Source: Chiua virens
Lineage: Eukaryota > Basidiomycota > Agaricomycetes > Boletales > Boletaceae
Length of the DNA stretch: 64,000 nucleotides
Direction: 5' to 3'
Assembly (NCBI GenBank): GCA_019787685.1
Contig: JAHNUO010000022.1
Span: 310,001-374,000, forward strand
Positions 1-12,940 of this stretch are shown piece by piece. Made by a program: the position numbers and the translations under genes. Under the pieces are notes generated by a model, which saw only the letters and a program-made list of their open reading frames with translations, was not told where the DNA came from and did no database searches. How positions within the stretch are numbered: position 1 is the stretch's first letter; every line of letters starts with the position of its first letter.

Positions 1-362
1 GCGTGACGAAGACAAAGAGAATTATAATAGTACGTTCATTTTGGTTCACTAATTCTCTTATATTTTTCTTCAATTAGAAACACTTGTCGCCGATCCACCA
101 TTGTTCGTTTCCCCATTGGTTTCCCCGGGCCAAGGACCTAATAACTTGAAGCGTTTGAGGGAAGTTGGTAAGTAGACATGTTATGCTGTTGTATTTCTGC
201 TAACGAATCCGATGTGCTGTGATACTAGATCCAAATGACGAGAGTCTCACAGAACCAGAGAGTGAAGACAACAAACCAAAGTTCTTTCCGAGTCATTCGA
301 CTACTAGTAAGAAGGCGCCCAAGTACGAAAGGCCCAGCTCTTCTTGGAGCAACCGTAAATAG
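1..362 (+). CDS. 3' end of an unrecognised multi-exon gene (partial)
   Basis: Three exons can be read: 1-29, 78-167 and 229-362, ending at TAG 360-362. The introns are 30-77 (GTACGT..TTAG) and 168-228 (GTAAGT..CTAG, with a branch-like CTAAC). Spliced, they give one open frame of about 83 residues. It starts with an acidic DEDKENYN stretch and ends in a Ser/Lys-rich, probably disordered tail (SKKAPKYERPSSSW). No domain is recognisable because the body of the gene lies left of the window. The clean splice signals, absence of internal stops and normal CpG content suggest a live host gene, unlike its neighbours. It converges on the broken transposase gene that begins 145 bp downstream on the other strand. 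Confidence 0.6.
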
Positions 363-506
363 CCAGCTTCGCCGGCTCTTGCGGTAAGCTATTTATATTG
401 TAAAGTACGACAATTGGACATGCTCAGCCTCTCACTTGTAAATTACTTCGAGCCTGAATCAATTGCGCATATACACACTAGACACGACATGACATGACAT
501 GAATGC

Positions 507-3500
507 TTATTCGTCCTCCACATCATCATCTTCCTCAGCCTGCTCATCGACTTGACCGGTATGACGAGACAGACCAGGTTGTTCGACAACAAAAAAAGCA
601 CCTTCACCTGCATCTTCATTTGGATTGTTCTCAAGCCTGCCAACATATGGAATAACCGCAACCACGCTCAAAATGTCTTCGACATGTACAACCAAAATTG
701 CCTCAGTATTCCAGCAAAGTGGGACAGTCATCTGAGAGGCCCAGAGGATGTTATTGTCAGGGGGGGAGAAGGAACGGATAAGGCCAACATTTGCAAATCG
801 TAGACCTCCGTTATTGTTGGGCACAGCCAATCTTGTGAAATATAACACTTCACCATACATGGTTTGGCCAACAAGTTTGAACTAAGGTAGTTTAGTAAGT
901 CAAGGTCGTAAATAAAATGAAAACAAGACTCACTTTGACCATGCGAGATACTCACACTTCAGCTGAAAAGCGGCGCTTCTCTCGCCAGGCACTACAAACA
1001 ATTTGTTTGTTCGGTAAGAGAAGATGTGCCCAACGTAGTATCTTGGGCATGTGATTAGGGTGGTCAAGGTACTTGAAAATGGCCCCGTAAGTCCCATCGG
1101 ATGGGAGTACTGGTACTTTGTCTCGTTTGCGGAGTAAGGCATAACCATTTCCAAGATTGACCGTACCCCCTGGAAGTCCAGTATGAGTGTCATCAAGTTT
1201 GGGAAGAGCGGCAAGGAGTGCATTTATACAAGCACGACAAACACCCTCCATATCGAAATTGACAAGATAGTTGGATGGTTGTCGCATGTCGTGCTTGAGA
1301 TTACCAATTGTTCGCTCAATTGTCCACTGAGCTGTACATATGCTGGGTCCCTTTTGAAATGTCTCTGGACCAAGGTGGAGGACTTGATGTATGCATGGCC
1401 GAATGAAGTGGAGTCTGTTATTGCGGCGCTGGTAGTAGATCTCTTCGAACTTGCGTTCCCATGAGGCAAGAAGTACACAGCCTTCAAGAGCTTCTTCGTG
1501 GGTGATTTCATGCTGTGATACGATCTGGAACCCACGGACAAGCTTGCAAAAGTTTAGCCAATAGATTTTGGGGAGGAGGGTATGGAGAAGACCAGGAGCA
1601 AGGCCAAACATGTACATGACGAATTCTCGGGTTTTGTAGTCACTATTTCGTTTTTTGGCAATGTTACGGGGTCTAGTGTCGAAAGCCTGTGGAAGGAATG
1701 CTCCGGATTGCTGAACTGCTTGACCATGTGCTTCCCAACACTCCTTATCTAGAAAGATGGCCCAATCCCAAGTAGCGATATTGTCCATAGGCAGACAATC
1801 AATTGATCCACACCAAAGGTCGAGTAAAATTTTGCTGATGTTGCAAGCAAGGTGCATAATGTCAGTTGTCATGGCAAGTGGGACTCCTAGGGATCGAGTA
1901 GGATCAAGTCCTAAAATGAGGGGGGCTTTGGAGATGCCCGTCTCAGTCTGTCAACTACTAAACTGGGTTGGGTTGGGGGAAGACATAAGGTGGACGAGGT
2001 TGTCCGAGTACTCTTGATTGCCAGCAGGGGGAAGATGAAAGGAAGAGATGTCTGGATGGTTACTATCATGATAGGCATTACGAGAGAGTAGAAGTGCCAG
2101 GTAATAATGTGAACGAGAATCCTTGTGTCGTCCTTTGACACCACAGTAGAGGCGGCACCCGTTTTTGCCACAGTGTCCTACAAGTCCATTCCAATGAACA
2201 AGGCCTGGTCCGTTGCCTGGTAGAAATAATAGAGATGAGTATGATATTAGTCGAAACAATAATTTCTTACCTGTCGTGAATAAGAGGTAGAGGCCAGCCT
2301 GATAAGCCTGATTCTGGGAGGCATTCCAGATCTTCAGACCTTCCTTTTGCAGAGCGGAGAGGTGATGTAAACTAACGACCATGAATGAATCTATATTCTT
2401 GGGTTTCTTGGGCCCAGGGATGAATGCGCCAGGAATAATGCGTGTTTTGCGATAGCGGTTGTCCGGTGATAAGTTAATGACTATCCATATGGTGATCCAA
2501 CAGTCTGATTCCTTGTCTTCATAGAGCTGAGCACCGTCGATGGATGCCATGACAACGATATCATTAGCTTGGATGTCACCGTCGAGGTATGCACCCAGAA
2601 AGTCCCAGCCCGCAACTATGTCATCAATGAGGGGAATTTTTTGCATGCGGTGGTACTCGTCAATGATTGCATGAGCTCGCATGTATAGATACTTCATCAC
2701 ACGGGCACTCTCTGGGTCACGGTATAAAGCTTGGAGCTGTGGACCAGCGGAAGAGTAACAAAGGTCTTGGCAGGGATCTTGAGATGACCATGACTGGCTG
2801 CAAGCTTTGACTCATTCCAGCGAGATGCGTCGCATGTCGGACATCTTTCAAGCTCTTCAAAGGGACCAGTGAATGCAAGACAAGAGTTTGGACACATAGG
2901 GTGCTCAATTGGTTCGATTCCTGTGTGGGTCACAATGAGATCCTCCACAGCCCCAAACCGAAGGCATTCATCGACTCCATCGGCTCCAGCAAAGTTCTTG
3001 CGTGTGGATCTGATAACCCGTTCATATGCATCGCGGGAGGCATGCTTGAGTGCCAAGTACGTAGTGATACTGTGTTTGACACCTGGACTGATAATTTCGA
3101 GAGGGAAAGTAGGGGGATTGCACAGTCTGGTAAGCATCGGCACAGTCATCTTGGTGATAGGATCCTTGAGCGACGCATTGCGGATGATATTGACCAAGGC
3201 CATGGTATTTTGAAGCTTTTGAATATTTGTGAGGCGAGCAAGCTCAGCAAGGTCATAGCACGTGGTCGCCTCCTATTGTATTCGATCCACCTCACACGGT
3301 TCTGGACTGCTGGGGGCTCGGGAGGACCTTGTGGGTCATCATGTGGTTTATGAGGCAAGAGAGGGCTAGGAGGACGAGATGGAGCATCATTTGGAGGCAG
3401 AGGACTGGGAGGATGAGATGGAATGTCGTTTGGAGGCAGCAGACTGGGAGGACGAGATGGAGCATCATCGGAAGCGATTGGGGAGAAAGGACGGTCAAAA

Positions 3501-3913
3501 TAAGGTGAAGGGGAACGTTGCTGAGGAGGAGGAGACGGGGCATTGTTGCGCTGACATTGATTAGGCTACTATCAACATTTTTTCAATAACATTCTTATGG
3601 ATGTACATACATCTGGAGGCACGCTCTCTTTGGTATGAGCACATTTGCACTTTCCAACCCTTTGTTGGGAATCCGGCGCTTCACGAGCTCGCTTGGCCAA
3701 CCCTTGTAAGGTAGCCGCACGCTGGACACTGGGAGGATTTGCCTTGGAACTCGGGCCAGGAGCAGAGGGTACAGGATTCACAGTGTTCACAGCGACGGGT
3801 TCAAAAACAATCTTGTGGGCAGCCTCGAGGGACATCGCCTTGATGACCTGGATTCGAGTGCGTTCATCTTCATCAGCGGCAGCGAGATGTCTGTAGAATG
3901 TTGTCTCAGACAA
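507..3913 (-). pseudogene. tnp2-like (Transposase_21-type) DNA transposase, broken
   Basis: On the minus strand, recognisable blocks occur in order: an N-terminal part (3913-3610), a Pro-rich linker with 13-residue repeats (3560-3300), a block with a CPTCDASRW zinc-binding motif (2697-3203), a core with SIDGAQLYEDKESDCW and FIPGPKKPKNIDSF followed by GLVGHCGKNGCRLYCG (1951-2700), a block with DIMHLACNISK and QWTIERTIGNLKHDMRQPSN (952-1872), and a C-terminal exon ending FFVVEQPGL (507-about 885). This order matches large Agaricomycete transposase-like proteins with a tnp2 domain. Likely introns lie near 3605 and 887-931 (acceptor ..ACTACCTTAG). The gene is dead: a one-base loss near 2740 shifts the frame between TLPL and QLQALYRD, and there are in-frame TGA codons at 1951-1953 and 952-954, both at places where relatives tend to have Arg. 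Terminal inverted repeats were not found. Confidence 0.75.
3371..3471 (-). repeat. 39-bp coding tandem repeat
   Basis: Units 3371-3409 and 3410-3448 plus a partial third (3449-3471) repeat a 39-bp sequence (AGGACGAGATGGAGCATCAT...). On the minus strand it encodes a 13-residue Pro/Ser-rich repeat of the type PPSPLPPNDAPSR inside the linker of the tnp2-like transposase. Because 39 is a multiple of three, copy changes keep the frame. Confidence 0.8.
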
Positions 3914-4359
3914 TGTACGGGGCTGTCCATTGCAGTATCAACGACATATACAGACGCATTGCTTGGGATTCACTACAGCAGACGCTTGCATTCTAGTATA
4001 GCAATGGTTAGTGAAAAGAGAATGGAGTGAAAAGGCTGCGTACAAGGGCAAAGTGCTGGTGAGAATGTGCCAGCTAGAAAGCGTAGTGGCGAAAGTAATG
4101 TGATGTGACTACACTACTAGTACGTGCAATTGTGATTTGCAATGCTCAAGCTGCGATGATTCATGCAATATTCATGTACTATGCAATGGTTGTAATATTG
4201 CAGTCATTATTTACAACATTACATGCAATATCTACGTCGTGCAATTACATATCATATGTAAAATTGAGGTGTCATTAGATTTTTGAGATCAGGTTGATGT
4301 CCGGTGATGTCCGGTGAGGCTGGTTCATAACCAACTTCCACAGGGCATGGACGATGTGA

Positions 4360-4604
4360 CACATTGTCACATTGTCATCACATCATGTCAACGTCTCATT
4401 TTCATTGTGTCGTCGTCATGCATTGTCCAAGTTGTTGTGGCAACACACAGGCGAGAGGGAGAGGAGGGAGGGGCTGTTGTCGATCCATATGTCGTCATCA
4501 TCATATTGTTCATCGTGTCTGAGGTGAGGTGGCACCATGACAGAGGGTGAAGGAGGGTGAGTGAGTGCAGGGAGGGTAAGGCGTGTTGACAATGTGACAA
4601 TGTG
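4360..4604. repeat. 18-bp perfect inverted repeat (possible MITE remnant)
   Basis: CACATTGTCACATTGTCA at 4360-4377 is exactly inverted at 4587-4604, with about 209 bp between. The arms are themselves two copies of ACATTGTC. No target-site duplication was identified, so a MITE origin is only a guess. Confidence 0.5.
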
Positions 4605-4684
4605 CTGCGTCATTGAGGCAGCACGCTGTAACATTGTCATCGTGCCCAGGTGGCACAAAGGGTGGCTTGGGAGGTAAGGTGTAG

Positions 4685-4775
4685 GGAGGTGGCTGAAGAG
4701 CAGATAAGCAAAGTCAGTATGCATGCCTTCGCTGTGGCTGATGAGCTTGTTAGCATGTGAGACCGTGCATCAGAC
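4685..4775 (-). pseudogene. ribonucleotide reductase small-subunit fragment (C-terminal piece)
   Basis: Minus-strand reading gives LMHGLT, then after a small disruption NKLISHSEGMHTDFAYLLFSHL. This closely resembles the R2 segment usually written LMPGLTFSNELISRDEGxHTDFACLLFSHL, including the EGMH metal-ligand motif. R2 houses the di-iron/tyrosyl-radical centre of class I ribonucleotide reductase. A stop TAA and a frame change interrupt the match after GLTC. Only about 30 residues are present, so it is a relic. A second R2 relic, the piece that would directly precede it, is at 21,520-21,640. Confidence 0.65.
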
Positions 4776-5870
4776 CCACCAGTCCCTGGTACATTGATGC
4801 ATAGAACACTGCAATCCTCGACAACCCATTGATGCAACACCACAAGGATTTTCACCACCCTGCTGATGCATCATTCCCTCCCCTTTGACCAATAAGTCTC
4901 CCCACTATCCCACCCATGCTGCTTGTTTATGATGCATCACTCCGTGAGTCTCTGTCCCCCAACCAATGCATCATTGATTTCAATCTGTATGATTCTTCCT
5001 GTATTACATCTTCATCCAGCCCACAACTGTCAGATGGGAGCTTCTCACTGTGACCAAATACATCATCAGTGCCTGTTTTGTTGGAGAGATCAACACATGC
5101 GATCATCATTGCCCAAGAATCATGACATCTCTGTGTGATGGAATGGCATATTGTTGCCTGATGGTGCACATATGCATGATGCCCTTCAATGAGAGCAATG
5201 TCAGGGGAACAAAGCTCTTCCCCCTTTCATCCCACTGTGCCGCATCCCACTCCATAAACACCAGGACACCCTTGGCAGCACTTAGCTGAGATTCTCACAA
5301 CCTGTACTAGTAGGGGTTTTTTTTGATGGTATGAAAACACCTCCAAGGTCCTCATATCTCTGAAGGGCCCCCATTAATTCCCAATATGGTACACCTACCA
5401 CTTGGGTCCATCTAGCATGTCATCTTTATGACACTTCCACAAAGCTTCACCAACTCCATCCAAGCTCTTCAACCCCACCGTACTAGCCTATCATCACTGT
5501 ACTTCATTCACATCTGTCTGCGACCACCCTTGTCACCGTCTTCATGCTGCAATTAGTACACCCACTGCAGGCAGGGCTGTGTTGGACACCATTATCTCCA
5601 TTTATGTTTTTCCTGGGGTGTTTTCCAACCATGTGTCACATTTTTCTAGACCATTTTCTAGTGTTGTATTCTTTGCTTACGTCCCTCCTTATGTACATTT
5701 ATTGCTGAACTCAAATCATTGCATGTAACTCTTATGTTTTTTGTGCTGCCAATCATGATGCCACAAGCTCGTTATGCGCCACACACCAAACACAATAATT
5801 GACAATTCTAAAAAAATACAGGAACAGTGGTTCTATAAATGCAATGTCAAGAGACAATGATCAAAGGCCC
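4776..5870. other. No gene seen; GATGCATC-rich spacer
   Basis: CpG-poor sequence with several TGATGCATCA-like palindromes (for example near 4872, 4930 and 4966), the same motif that dominates 19.8-21.5 kb. Short open frames on both strands show no recognisable domain. A T8 tract lies near 5317. Confidence 0.5.
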
Positions 5871-8520
5871 TTAATTTCCTTCCAATTCATTTACCATCTG
5901 AGGTCCATCCTGTGCTTGTTGTAGCTCTTCAATCATGTTCTGTGCAGGCAGCATTCGAGCAAGAGATAGGATGCTGATGTGACCACCATAGTAACATCCC
6001 GCTGTATTGCAAGGGAGATTTTTGGTGAACACACCAGGATGCTGTGGATTGCTCATTGGGAATGTGTGAGGTTCACCATATGGGCCCCAGTGCAGTGGAT
6101 ATTGATCATAGAAAGGGCCACCAGGGCCATACCATCCATCAGCTGGTTGTGTACGGTTGCCATTGTAGTTGCTGTGTCTACCATTCCAAAGTGCGACAGG
6201 CACAGCTGGCACATTGTTTGGCAATGGGACACCCACAACCATCAACCTACCCGCCAGTGCATGCATAGGTGCTGGGTGTGGTAAATACTGATAAGGATAT
6301 GGCACGAAGTTGGAGGTTGGTGGAGTGGCACCGGAAGCCTGGGCAGTGGTGTGGAGCAGGACATCGACACATGGTGAAAGGTGCTCTTGTTCTTCAAGGG
6401 AAGGTAGTGCATTGTGGGAGGTTGCTGTGACCAGTAGTGGAATGATAGGACCCATGACCTCTGATGCACTGCCAGGAAGTTGAAGTTGACCTTCTTTTAC
6501 TGCGATGAGATTAGCCAAGGGAGAAGTGGCAGAGTCTTGATGGTCTGGAACTACTGCAGGCACTGTAGATAAAGGTCTAAGCTTTCCCTGACAATCAAAC
6601 AGATCCATTGTGCCATCTGCATCGACCACTGTAACTGTCATATTGACCTTCTTAGTAACCAAGGTGGGCTTTGGATGACTTGAAGGATACTGAGGTTTGA
6701 TGGAGGGGGGAATGGTTGCAGGCATAGGTGTCACTACTGTGAAAGTCATGGTTGCAGGGGGTGACATAGTGACTAAGGGAGTAGTTGCGAGAGGTAATAT
6801 GGTGACTGCATGGGAAATAGGTGCAGGGGGTGACACTGGGACTACAGGGAGAATAGGTGCAGGAGGTGGCACTGTAACGGTAGGGTTGACAATTGAAGGA
6901 AACGACTTCATGACAGGGAAAGGGGTCCTTGCCTCAAGAGGGTTCTCGGCAGGCTGAATAAGAGCCTTGGCAGTAGAGGTGGAGGGTGTGGGACTTGAAG
7001 TACATTGCATGTTGAAATGACCTTAGGTGCAAAAACGTTACTAGTATCATTGTCATGGTATGAGATCGCTGTCGAGATCAGTAACTCCAACTCCTCGGAT
7101 GAGGTGTAAGATGCCAGTGGGAAGACAGCCTTTGCTTTCCCTTTCACCTTAGCTGACAACATGCAGGAAGGTATTTCCACCATGAAGCATCATTTGGTGG
7201 CACGGTTGGAAAACTTGCACTTTTATTTGCACTTGCATGATGGCCCCAGGCCAGATGGCTCCGCAATTGGATTGTCACTCAAGAGCCCCTCATTGTCCAA
7301 GTATCCCTTCAAAGCATCCTGATTGTCTTTTTCGTCATTGCCAGGCATATACTCTGAACCAGATGGAGAACTGATATCCAGCACCTCAGTTTCTGACTTG
7401 GCTACTGCCATCTTCACCAGCGCCTTTGTGGTCATAGTAGTGTGCTGTGATTGGTGGCGAGTTTGAATTTTGTTCTTAACTTTGGGAGGAGAAACAATCT
7501 GGACTTCATCTGAGTCAGAAATATTGATGGTGTTGGAGGTCGAGAGGCCAGTAGTCTTGGTGGATAAGTTGGCGATGGCTTTGGGTAAACAAGGGGGGAG
7601 CTTTTTCCTTACGTGAGTCGGAGTGGGGCCTTTGTGTCGTGGTAGCCCATCATGTCTACATTCATTGTTGGAGAATATCCTCCTGCCAATGGTATTAGGA
7701 GAATCGTGTTCAGGAGCTGCACCAATGATGACAGGTAGCTGAGACAATTTGAGATCATCTAAGCTCTCATGAGCATTTATAAAATGACAATAATAGAGCA
7801 ATAAACACACTGTACAACTGTGACTCATGCTTGAAGTACATCTTATGTGAGGTTGATGACTTGTTCAACGTGGCAAGAAGAATGTTACATTCAGCAATGG
7901 TAAGGTCTGAGATCCCTTTCAAGCCGACCTTGTTATGTGGTGGAGCACCAGGGAATGGGACGCTATCAGGGAAGTTATAGCATACAACAGCACTTCTAGT
8001 GAGCTTACATGGAAGTGCTTTCCAAGGAAACTCTTTCCTGGCAACCCACTTTGAGCTACTCACTAGACATGTGCTTTGAAGTGGCCCAATATATCACTGT
8101 CATCCACATGGCAACGCTCTGAGAAAAACTGGTAGATAATCAGTGGGAATGACAGATACATGATTGGAAAGTTCCTTTACCTTTTCTGCTCATGGTGAAA
8201 AGAAAACAAAGCTAAGGCCTGTGTCTTGATGCATGACCCCTCTGGCCATGATAAGCACTGCCTTGAAAGAATGCACCTTGGAAATACTTGTAAGCTAGTA
8301 ATGGTGTCACTCTGAAGTGAACATGATGGACAATGTGGTCATGGCAGCTTACCAATTGAGAGTATTGTTTTGAGAGTTTGAGAAAGAGTGCTTGGTGTTG
8401 AGCAATGGTCTTGTCACCCCCATTCAGTGCCTCAACTTCTTCAAACATGTCCAGAATCTTTTGATATGTGTCGGGGAATGTCTTGTGGAAGCAATCGTAG
8501 CAATGCTTAATGACGTTCAC
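5871..8520 (-). pseudogene. Unrecognised gene remnant with Pro/Ala/Thr-rich segment
   Basis: The longest block is 5871-7010 (379 codons): the first half is Pro/Val/Thr-rich low complexity (TVTVPPPAPILPVVPVSPPAP), the second Gln/Pro-rich (NPQHPGVFTKNLPCNTAGCYYGG). Further blocks in other frames lie at 7223-7828 (containing NTINISDSDEVQIVSPP, a SUMO-interaction-like acidic stretch), 7767-8063 and 8212-8520 (MFEEVEALNGGDKTIAQHQALFLKLSKQYSQL). They are probably exons of one gene or of a decayed copy. The base composition is CpG-poor with abundant TG/CA. A solo LTR lies just upstream (8677-9423), and similar minus-strand coding blocks continue beyond it. I do not recognise the family. Confidence 0.4.
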
Positions 8521-8676
8521 TGCAGTAGGAGACTCATCAGCGTGTGCAAAGGAAAGGGTTCAAGTGCCCTACTTGGCATTGATGTAGTGAGGTCAATCTC
8601 ACCTAACCTGGCCAACTCTTGATCCTTGTTCACTGCATGGAACTTTTGGTATGAGTTCTAGTAGTTTGACAAGCAC

Positions 8677-9423
8677 TGTTACAATTTCTTTCTTTCGTTC
8701 CTCTTGTACTACTTCACTACACTGGATACCTAGGTATCCTCGTATGTTCATCCATACTCATTTCACTTTCATCTTATGTAACCCCACACCGGCGCAACCC
8801 GAGTGCTTACTCATTTCATTCTTGTCATCTTCTGATGGCATTGCCCTTACTCATTCCACTCTCGTCATCATCCAATGGCATTGCTCTTACTCATTTCATT
8901 CTTGTCATCATCCATGGCTTCACATTTGTCATTTCTTCTTCATCATCGTCCACTGCCATCGCATCGTACAATTTCTCCTTTTGGCCTTTATTCCTTTCAC
9001 TCTTCTTGGCCACCTCCTTTTAGTCTCTTGGTCCATGCATGATTTACACAGTATAAATACCTCACAGTGTTACTCTTGTACCCTAGTCTTGATCTCTGCA
9101 ATCTAGCTGAGTATCACTGCTCCACTTGGGATCCCCTTGTGACCACTCAACTGGATTCCTCTTAGTCCTTTACCTAACCACTCGGACTCATCATAGTCAA
9201 CTCTCAACCCTTGACTGTCCCTCGGGTATAGATTCCCAAAAGGACAACTCTCAGCAACACCTGAGTTTGCACTCGTCTCTCTGGTAGCCATCCACTGACC
9301 AGAAACCCTCGTTCAACTCTCCAGCACACCATGTATCAAGTGGTGGTTGTTTGAGTTATCGCAGCCACTTGGTACTTAGTGCTTTTGCGGCTATGCTAGG
9401 TCCTACCCGGAACTATCATAACA
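8677..9423 (+). mobile_element. Solo LTR of the Ty3-type element (copy 1), TSD AGCAC
   Basis: Begins TGTTACAATTTC and ends ACTATCATAACA, like the LTRs at 35,172 and 42,147. It is flanked by the perfect 5-bp duplication AGCAC (8672-8676 and 9424-9428). It retains the TATAAATA box, the downstream TAGTCTTGATCT block and the 3' block around CACCATGTATCAAGTGGTGG. It is 747 bp long and carries three copies of the roughly 40-bp U3 repeat (TTACTCATT..GTCATC..GATGGC). No internal coding region remains, so it is a recombination product. Confidence 0.95.
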
Positions 9424-10514
9424 AGCACATCTGTATGAATTGCTTTGTAAAATGCTGGACGACCTGTTGAAAAGGCCACTCAACCTGTCTAGCCAGGGTG
9501 CTGAACTCTTGGTAGATTTTTTGAAAGCCTTTGTCTAGAATGCTGGTCACCTTAGCAGGGGTGTGACCCACTGCAAAGAGGCCCATGTCATCAGCCATGT
9601 TGTCATCAATTTCTTTGCTAGACATGAGAAACGGGTTAGGCCAAATGCAAGAAGGAGGCGAAGGGGTTTTGGGGCGCTCTGGCAATACAAGTGAGACTGC
9701 TGAAACGGTGAGATTCATTTCTGGTGTTGGGCACACAGTGCCAGGTGCGAGTCCACAAAGAGTGTCCTCATTGATGTCCTCATGGAATGTTGGAAGCTTG
9801 TCATACCCACCCATAAATGGAGTCTTCGGAGGCGTCTCCAAGGTTTTTTCAATAATAGCAACTGCAAGTGGCTCACTGAAGTCCATTGATATTGATACAG
9901 GAGGAAGTGGAGCTGTGAAACAGCGATTAGATCATTCACTGTAAATTGGGGTGGACCTACAACATGAACGATACATAGCTGGAACTTTGCTGGTATGGGC
10001 TGATGAAGCCTCAGGCATGGGCGATGCAGCAGGAATGGGATCCACCCAGTTGGGTACAGTGTGATCACCCACCACTGGTGGTGGCACCAGGGTGCCAGTG
10101 GTTGCAGATGCATTGGCTACTTCTATTGTTAGTCAGTAGAATGTCCTTCAAGTGCAGAACAAAGTTGTCTGACCAGGGGTGCCTATCTGAGGAAAAGGTG
10201 AATCTGCAGGAGCGCCAGCAAACAAAACACTGGCACATCCTACAGTATGTAGTTGTTGCAGGTAACTCGGCCATTGTTGGAGTGTCTGCCAACAGCTGTT
10301 CATCAGGAACGGTTTGCATGGCATCTAGCAGCTTAACACACCATGCCTCAGCAACCTGCACAAGCCCAGAGTCACATGGAGTAGCTTTGACTTTGGTGTG
10401 TAAATGAGCAGGGGTCTGAGTGTGAGGAGATGGAACATGATGACTGCCCCCAAACTGTTCATCCTGCATCTCAATGGTGGCAGTTATCAAGCTGTTGATG
10501 ATCTCACTACCCAT
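9424..10514 (-). pseudogene. Unrecognised coding remnant interrupted by solo LTR
   Basis: Two minus-strand blocks: 10,065-10,514 (MGSEIINSLITATIEMQDEQ..) and 9416-9886 (MDFSEPLAVAIIEKTLE..). The second runs straight into the solo LTR, its last codons lying in LTR sequence. It shares the CpG-poor composition and low-complexity style of the remnant at 5871-8520, and both may be parts of one gene split by the LTR. Joining across the LTR in the obvious frame meets a TAG soon after, so an intron or further decay must be assumed. No domain recognised. Confidence 0.35.
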
Positions 10515-11415
10515 CTGCTCTATCTGCTCCCATTAGTGAGGACTTTGTTGCTCTGACAACTGAGATCTACTTTTTTCTAAGTAATCTGAGTGGAGGAAAT
10601 GTCTGACAGACATGACCATATGCAGTGTGCGAAGATTGAGAGGTCCAAGATTGGTCCACTTCCATGACCTGGTAGATGAACACCAAAGAATGCATTGGGT
10701 AAGATGGGTACCAAGGCAAGCTGCACTCTGATGGCAATACTTGAACTATGCAAGATAAATGGTGACTCAGCAAGAGGATCAGATTAAAGATTGAAGGTGG
10801 GAGATAGGGGAAGCTCAATGGTTATGAACAGTGTCACCAGACCTCCAACTTGAAGTGGGTGCACCATTGACTGAAATTGCATGTAAATCCTGGGAATACA
10901 ATGTGTGGAGTCAATTCCTGGGTAGCACAAATGTGACCTACAATGGTTGTGTGGATAAGATAATCCATCCAACAGAATGGGGTGATTGGTCGGCACACGC
11001 TAGTTCACTTGCACCAACCAAAGAATGATTCGGACTTAGGTGGAAGTCATCTGTTAGTCTTGGTCAAAGCCTCACTCATGTAGTTGCATAACCTTTTGCC
11101 ACAATTGGACTGGTCATGGGCCGGTCACAAGCCAAAAAGTAGAGTCCAGAGTGGAAGGGCAATACTACTTGCAATAGATTGTCCAGATGAATTACTAGAC
11201 TCCTCTGGTCAAGGTAATCACAAGTCCACGACAGAAAAAGATACTGTTATACTGGTACGAAAGAAGTGAGTGAGGAAGAAAATATTGGTAGACAGTTATC
11301 TAGAGTACCAGTATAATGTTGAGCATTGATGTTGATGAATGAGTCTGCTGGAGGCAGTTTGGCAGGTTGGGTTTGGCATTGGTTTGGTGAATCAGAGACT
11401 TATGGATGAATTATG
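10515..11415. other. No gene supported
   Basis: Only short unconvincing open frames. Composition is CpG-poor like the surroundings. No repeat or RNA gene was recognised. Confidence 0.4.
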
Positions 11416-11545
11416 CCCTGTTTGGTTAGGTAGAGTGGGTAGCCCTGAATATCCATTTTTGCCAGTCCATTGTCCAATTTCACTTCTCAAAAGGCTTGCT
11501 GAGAGTTGTCAAATGATAATGCAACTATAACTTTATTCTACTGCC
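11416..11545 (+). repeat. Dispersed repeat, left copy of an inverted pair
   Basis: Begins GCCCTGTTTGGTTAGG, continues through AATATCCATTTTTGCCAG and ends around CAAATGATAATGCAACTATAA. A roughly 80% similar copy lies in opposite orientation at 14,620-14,757. GCCCTGTTTGGTT is typical of some DNA-transposon and MITE ends, so the pair may be long terminal inverted repeats of a 3.3-kb element, or two independent insertions. No target duplication was found. Confidence 0.5.
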
Positions 11546-12940
11546 TTGCAGATTAGTACCAGAAAGCCTAGTGTGGTGAAGCTGTCACACGGTAGGAGTT
11601 CATTGCACTGTATGATGATTGGAAGATCTGGACATTGGAAAGCAGGAGCCGAGATACTAGTATAATACTTTTACATACGTGACCATTTCTTTGTTCATCC
11701 TTACCTTCAATAATTGGTCAGTACTTGTAGCACTGAGGATGCATGCCTTATTACGGAACCATACGCAACATCCAGAGACAAGTCCTGATGCAATCAGAGC
11801 AAATGATCAAGATGACTAAATGACTGACACGTATTTCCAGAACACACTGGGATTTCAGCAGCCTGGGGGTATGAGTTCCTCACTGGAGTCTAGAGCTCTT
11901 AGCTGGAATGGTCTGCAATTGGTACTTACATAGAGTTGACCAACTCAACACAACCGCACTAGCAGCAGAGGGCATCTACCATGCCCTTGAAACTTGGTAC
12001 AACTTTTTTTTCATGCTTCCAGCTTTACTTTTTGTAACTCTGATCACTAGCCTCTAATCACCAAATTCTAGTACCCCATTCTGCAACAGCCACCCACACT
12101 CAGTCATGGTCTACATGCCAACTCTGTTGGCCTATGAAGATAAGTATTATCTCTCCATTACGACGGAGTGGCTGTGAGTCCATGACTGAATATCCTTTCT
12201 TACCATTCTGTTGTCAAGCAATAGTAATGTACATTACTCATCAGATTAGGCTGAGGTACCAAGTACTCATGGTAAGATCACAGAGGTTTGCAGAGGAAGC
12301 AAAGTGTGGATATATGCATAATTTCAGTGGCTACCAACCACTTTCTCAATTGCTTTTGACATCACATAGAGTAATACATTTTCATAGACACTCTTTCAAC
12401 CCTCGGCCCTCATGGTCTTCACCCCAAGTGTTTCATCATATCTGCCACTGGCAGTGGATCCAAGAGGAACTCCTGCACCACCTGCACACATCATGCATGG
12501 TGAGAAGGCAGGGTGGTTATCTGAGACTCACATACAAAACCGTGGAATATAGTTTCCAGGATCTCTCTGGTTTCTCTGTCCATATAGCTTCATAAAGTAT
12601 CACTGAGCATGCACCATCGACACAAGAAAACTATAAAACCACATACATTCCTACCAACATCATCATCCCATGAATATCATGGTTGTGCTGTAGGAGTTAG
12701 ATACTCCTTACGGTTGTAGGATACCCTTTCCTCGTTCTTCATCATGCCCTATCACTTCCCATCTCATCTGTCATTGACTTCGTGCCAGCCCGGTTTTGTT
12801 CCTAGCATTTACAGATCATCCAAATCCATCCAAATCCAATCCGAGTCCAATTCGAGTCAATGCGATCCAATCTGGTTTCATCATATGTATTCCACTTCAT
12901 CTGATTTGACTTGTTCTATTCGATTTGGCCTTATTAAGGT
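11546..12940. other. Between inverted repeats; no gene supported
   Basis: Contains a 153-codon + strand open frame (12,134-12,595) with no recognisable domain. Part of it (EYPFLPF) weakly echoes the flanking repeat. From about 12,820 the sequence has short direct repeats around ATCCAAATCC/AATCCGAGTCC. Confidence 0.4.

Noticed and set aside
2905..2930. tRNA B-box-like GGTTCGATTCC
   Set aside because: It lies inside transposase coding sequence, with no matching A box or cloverleaf.
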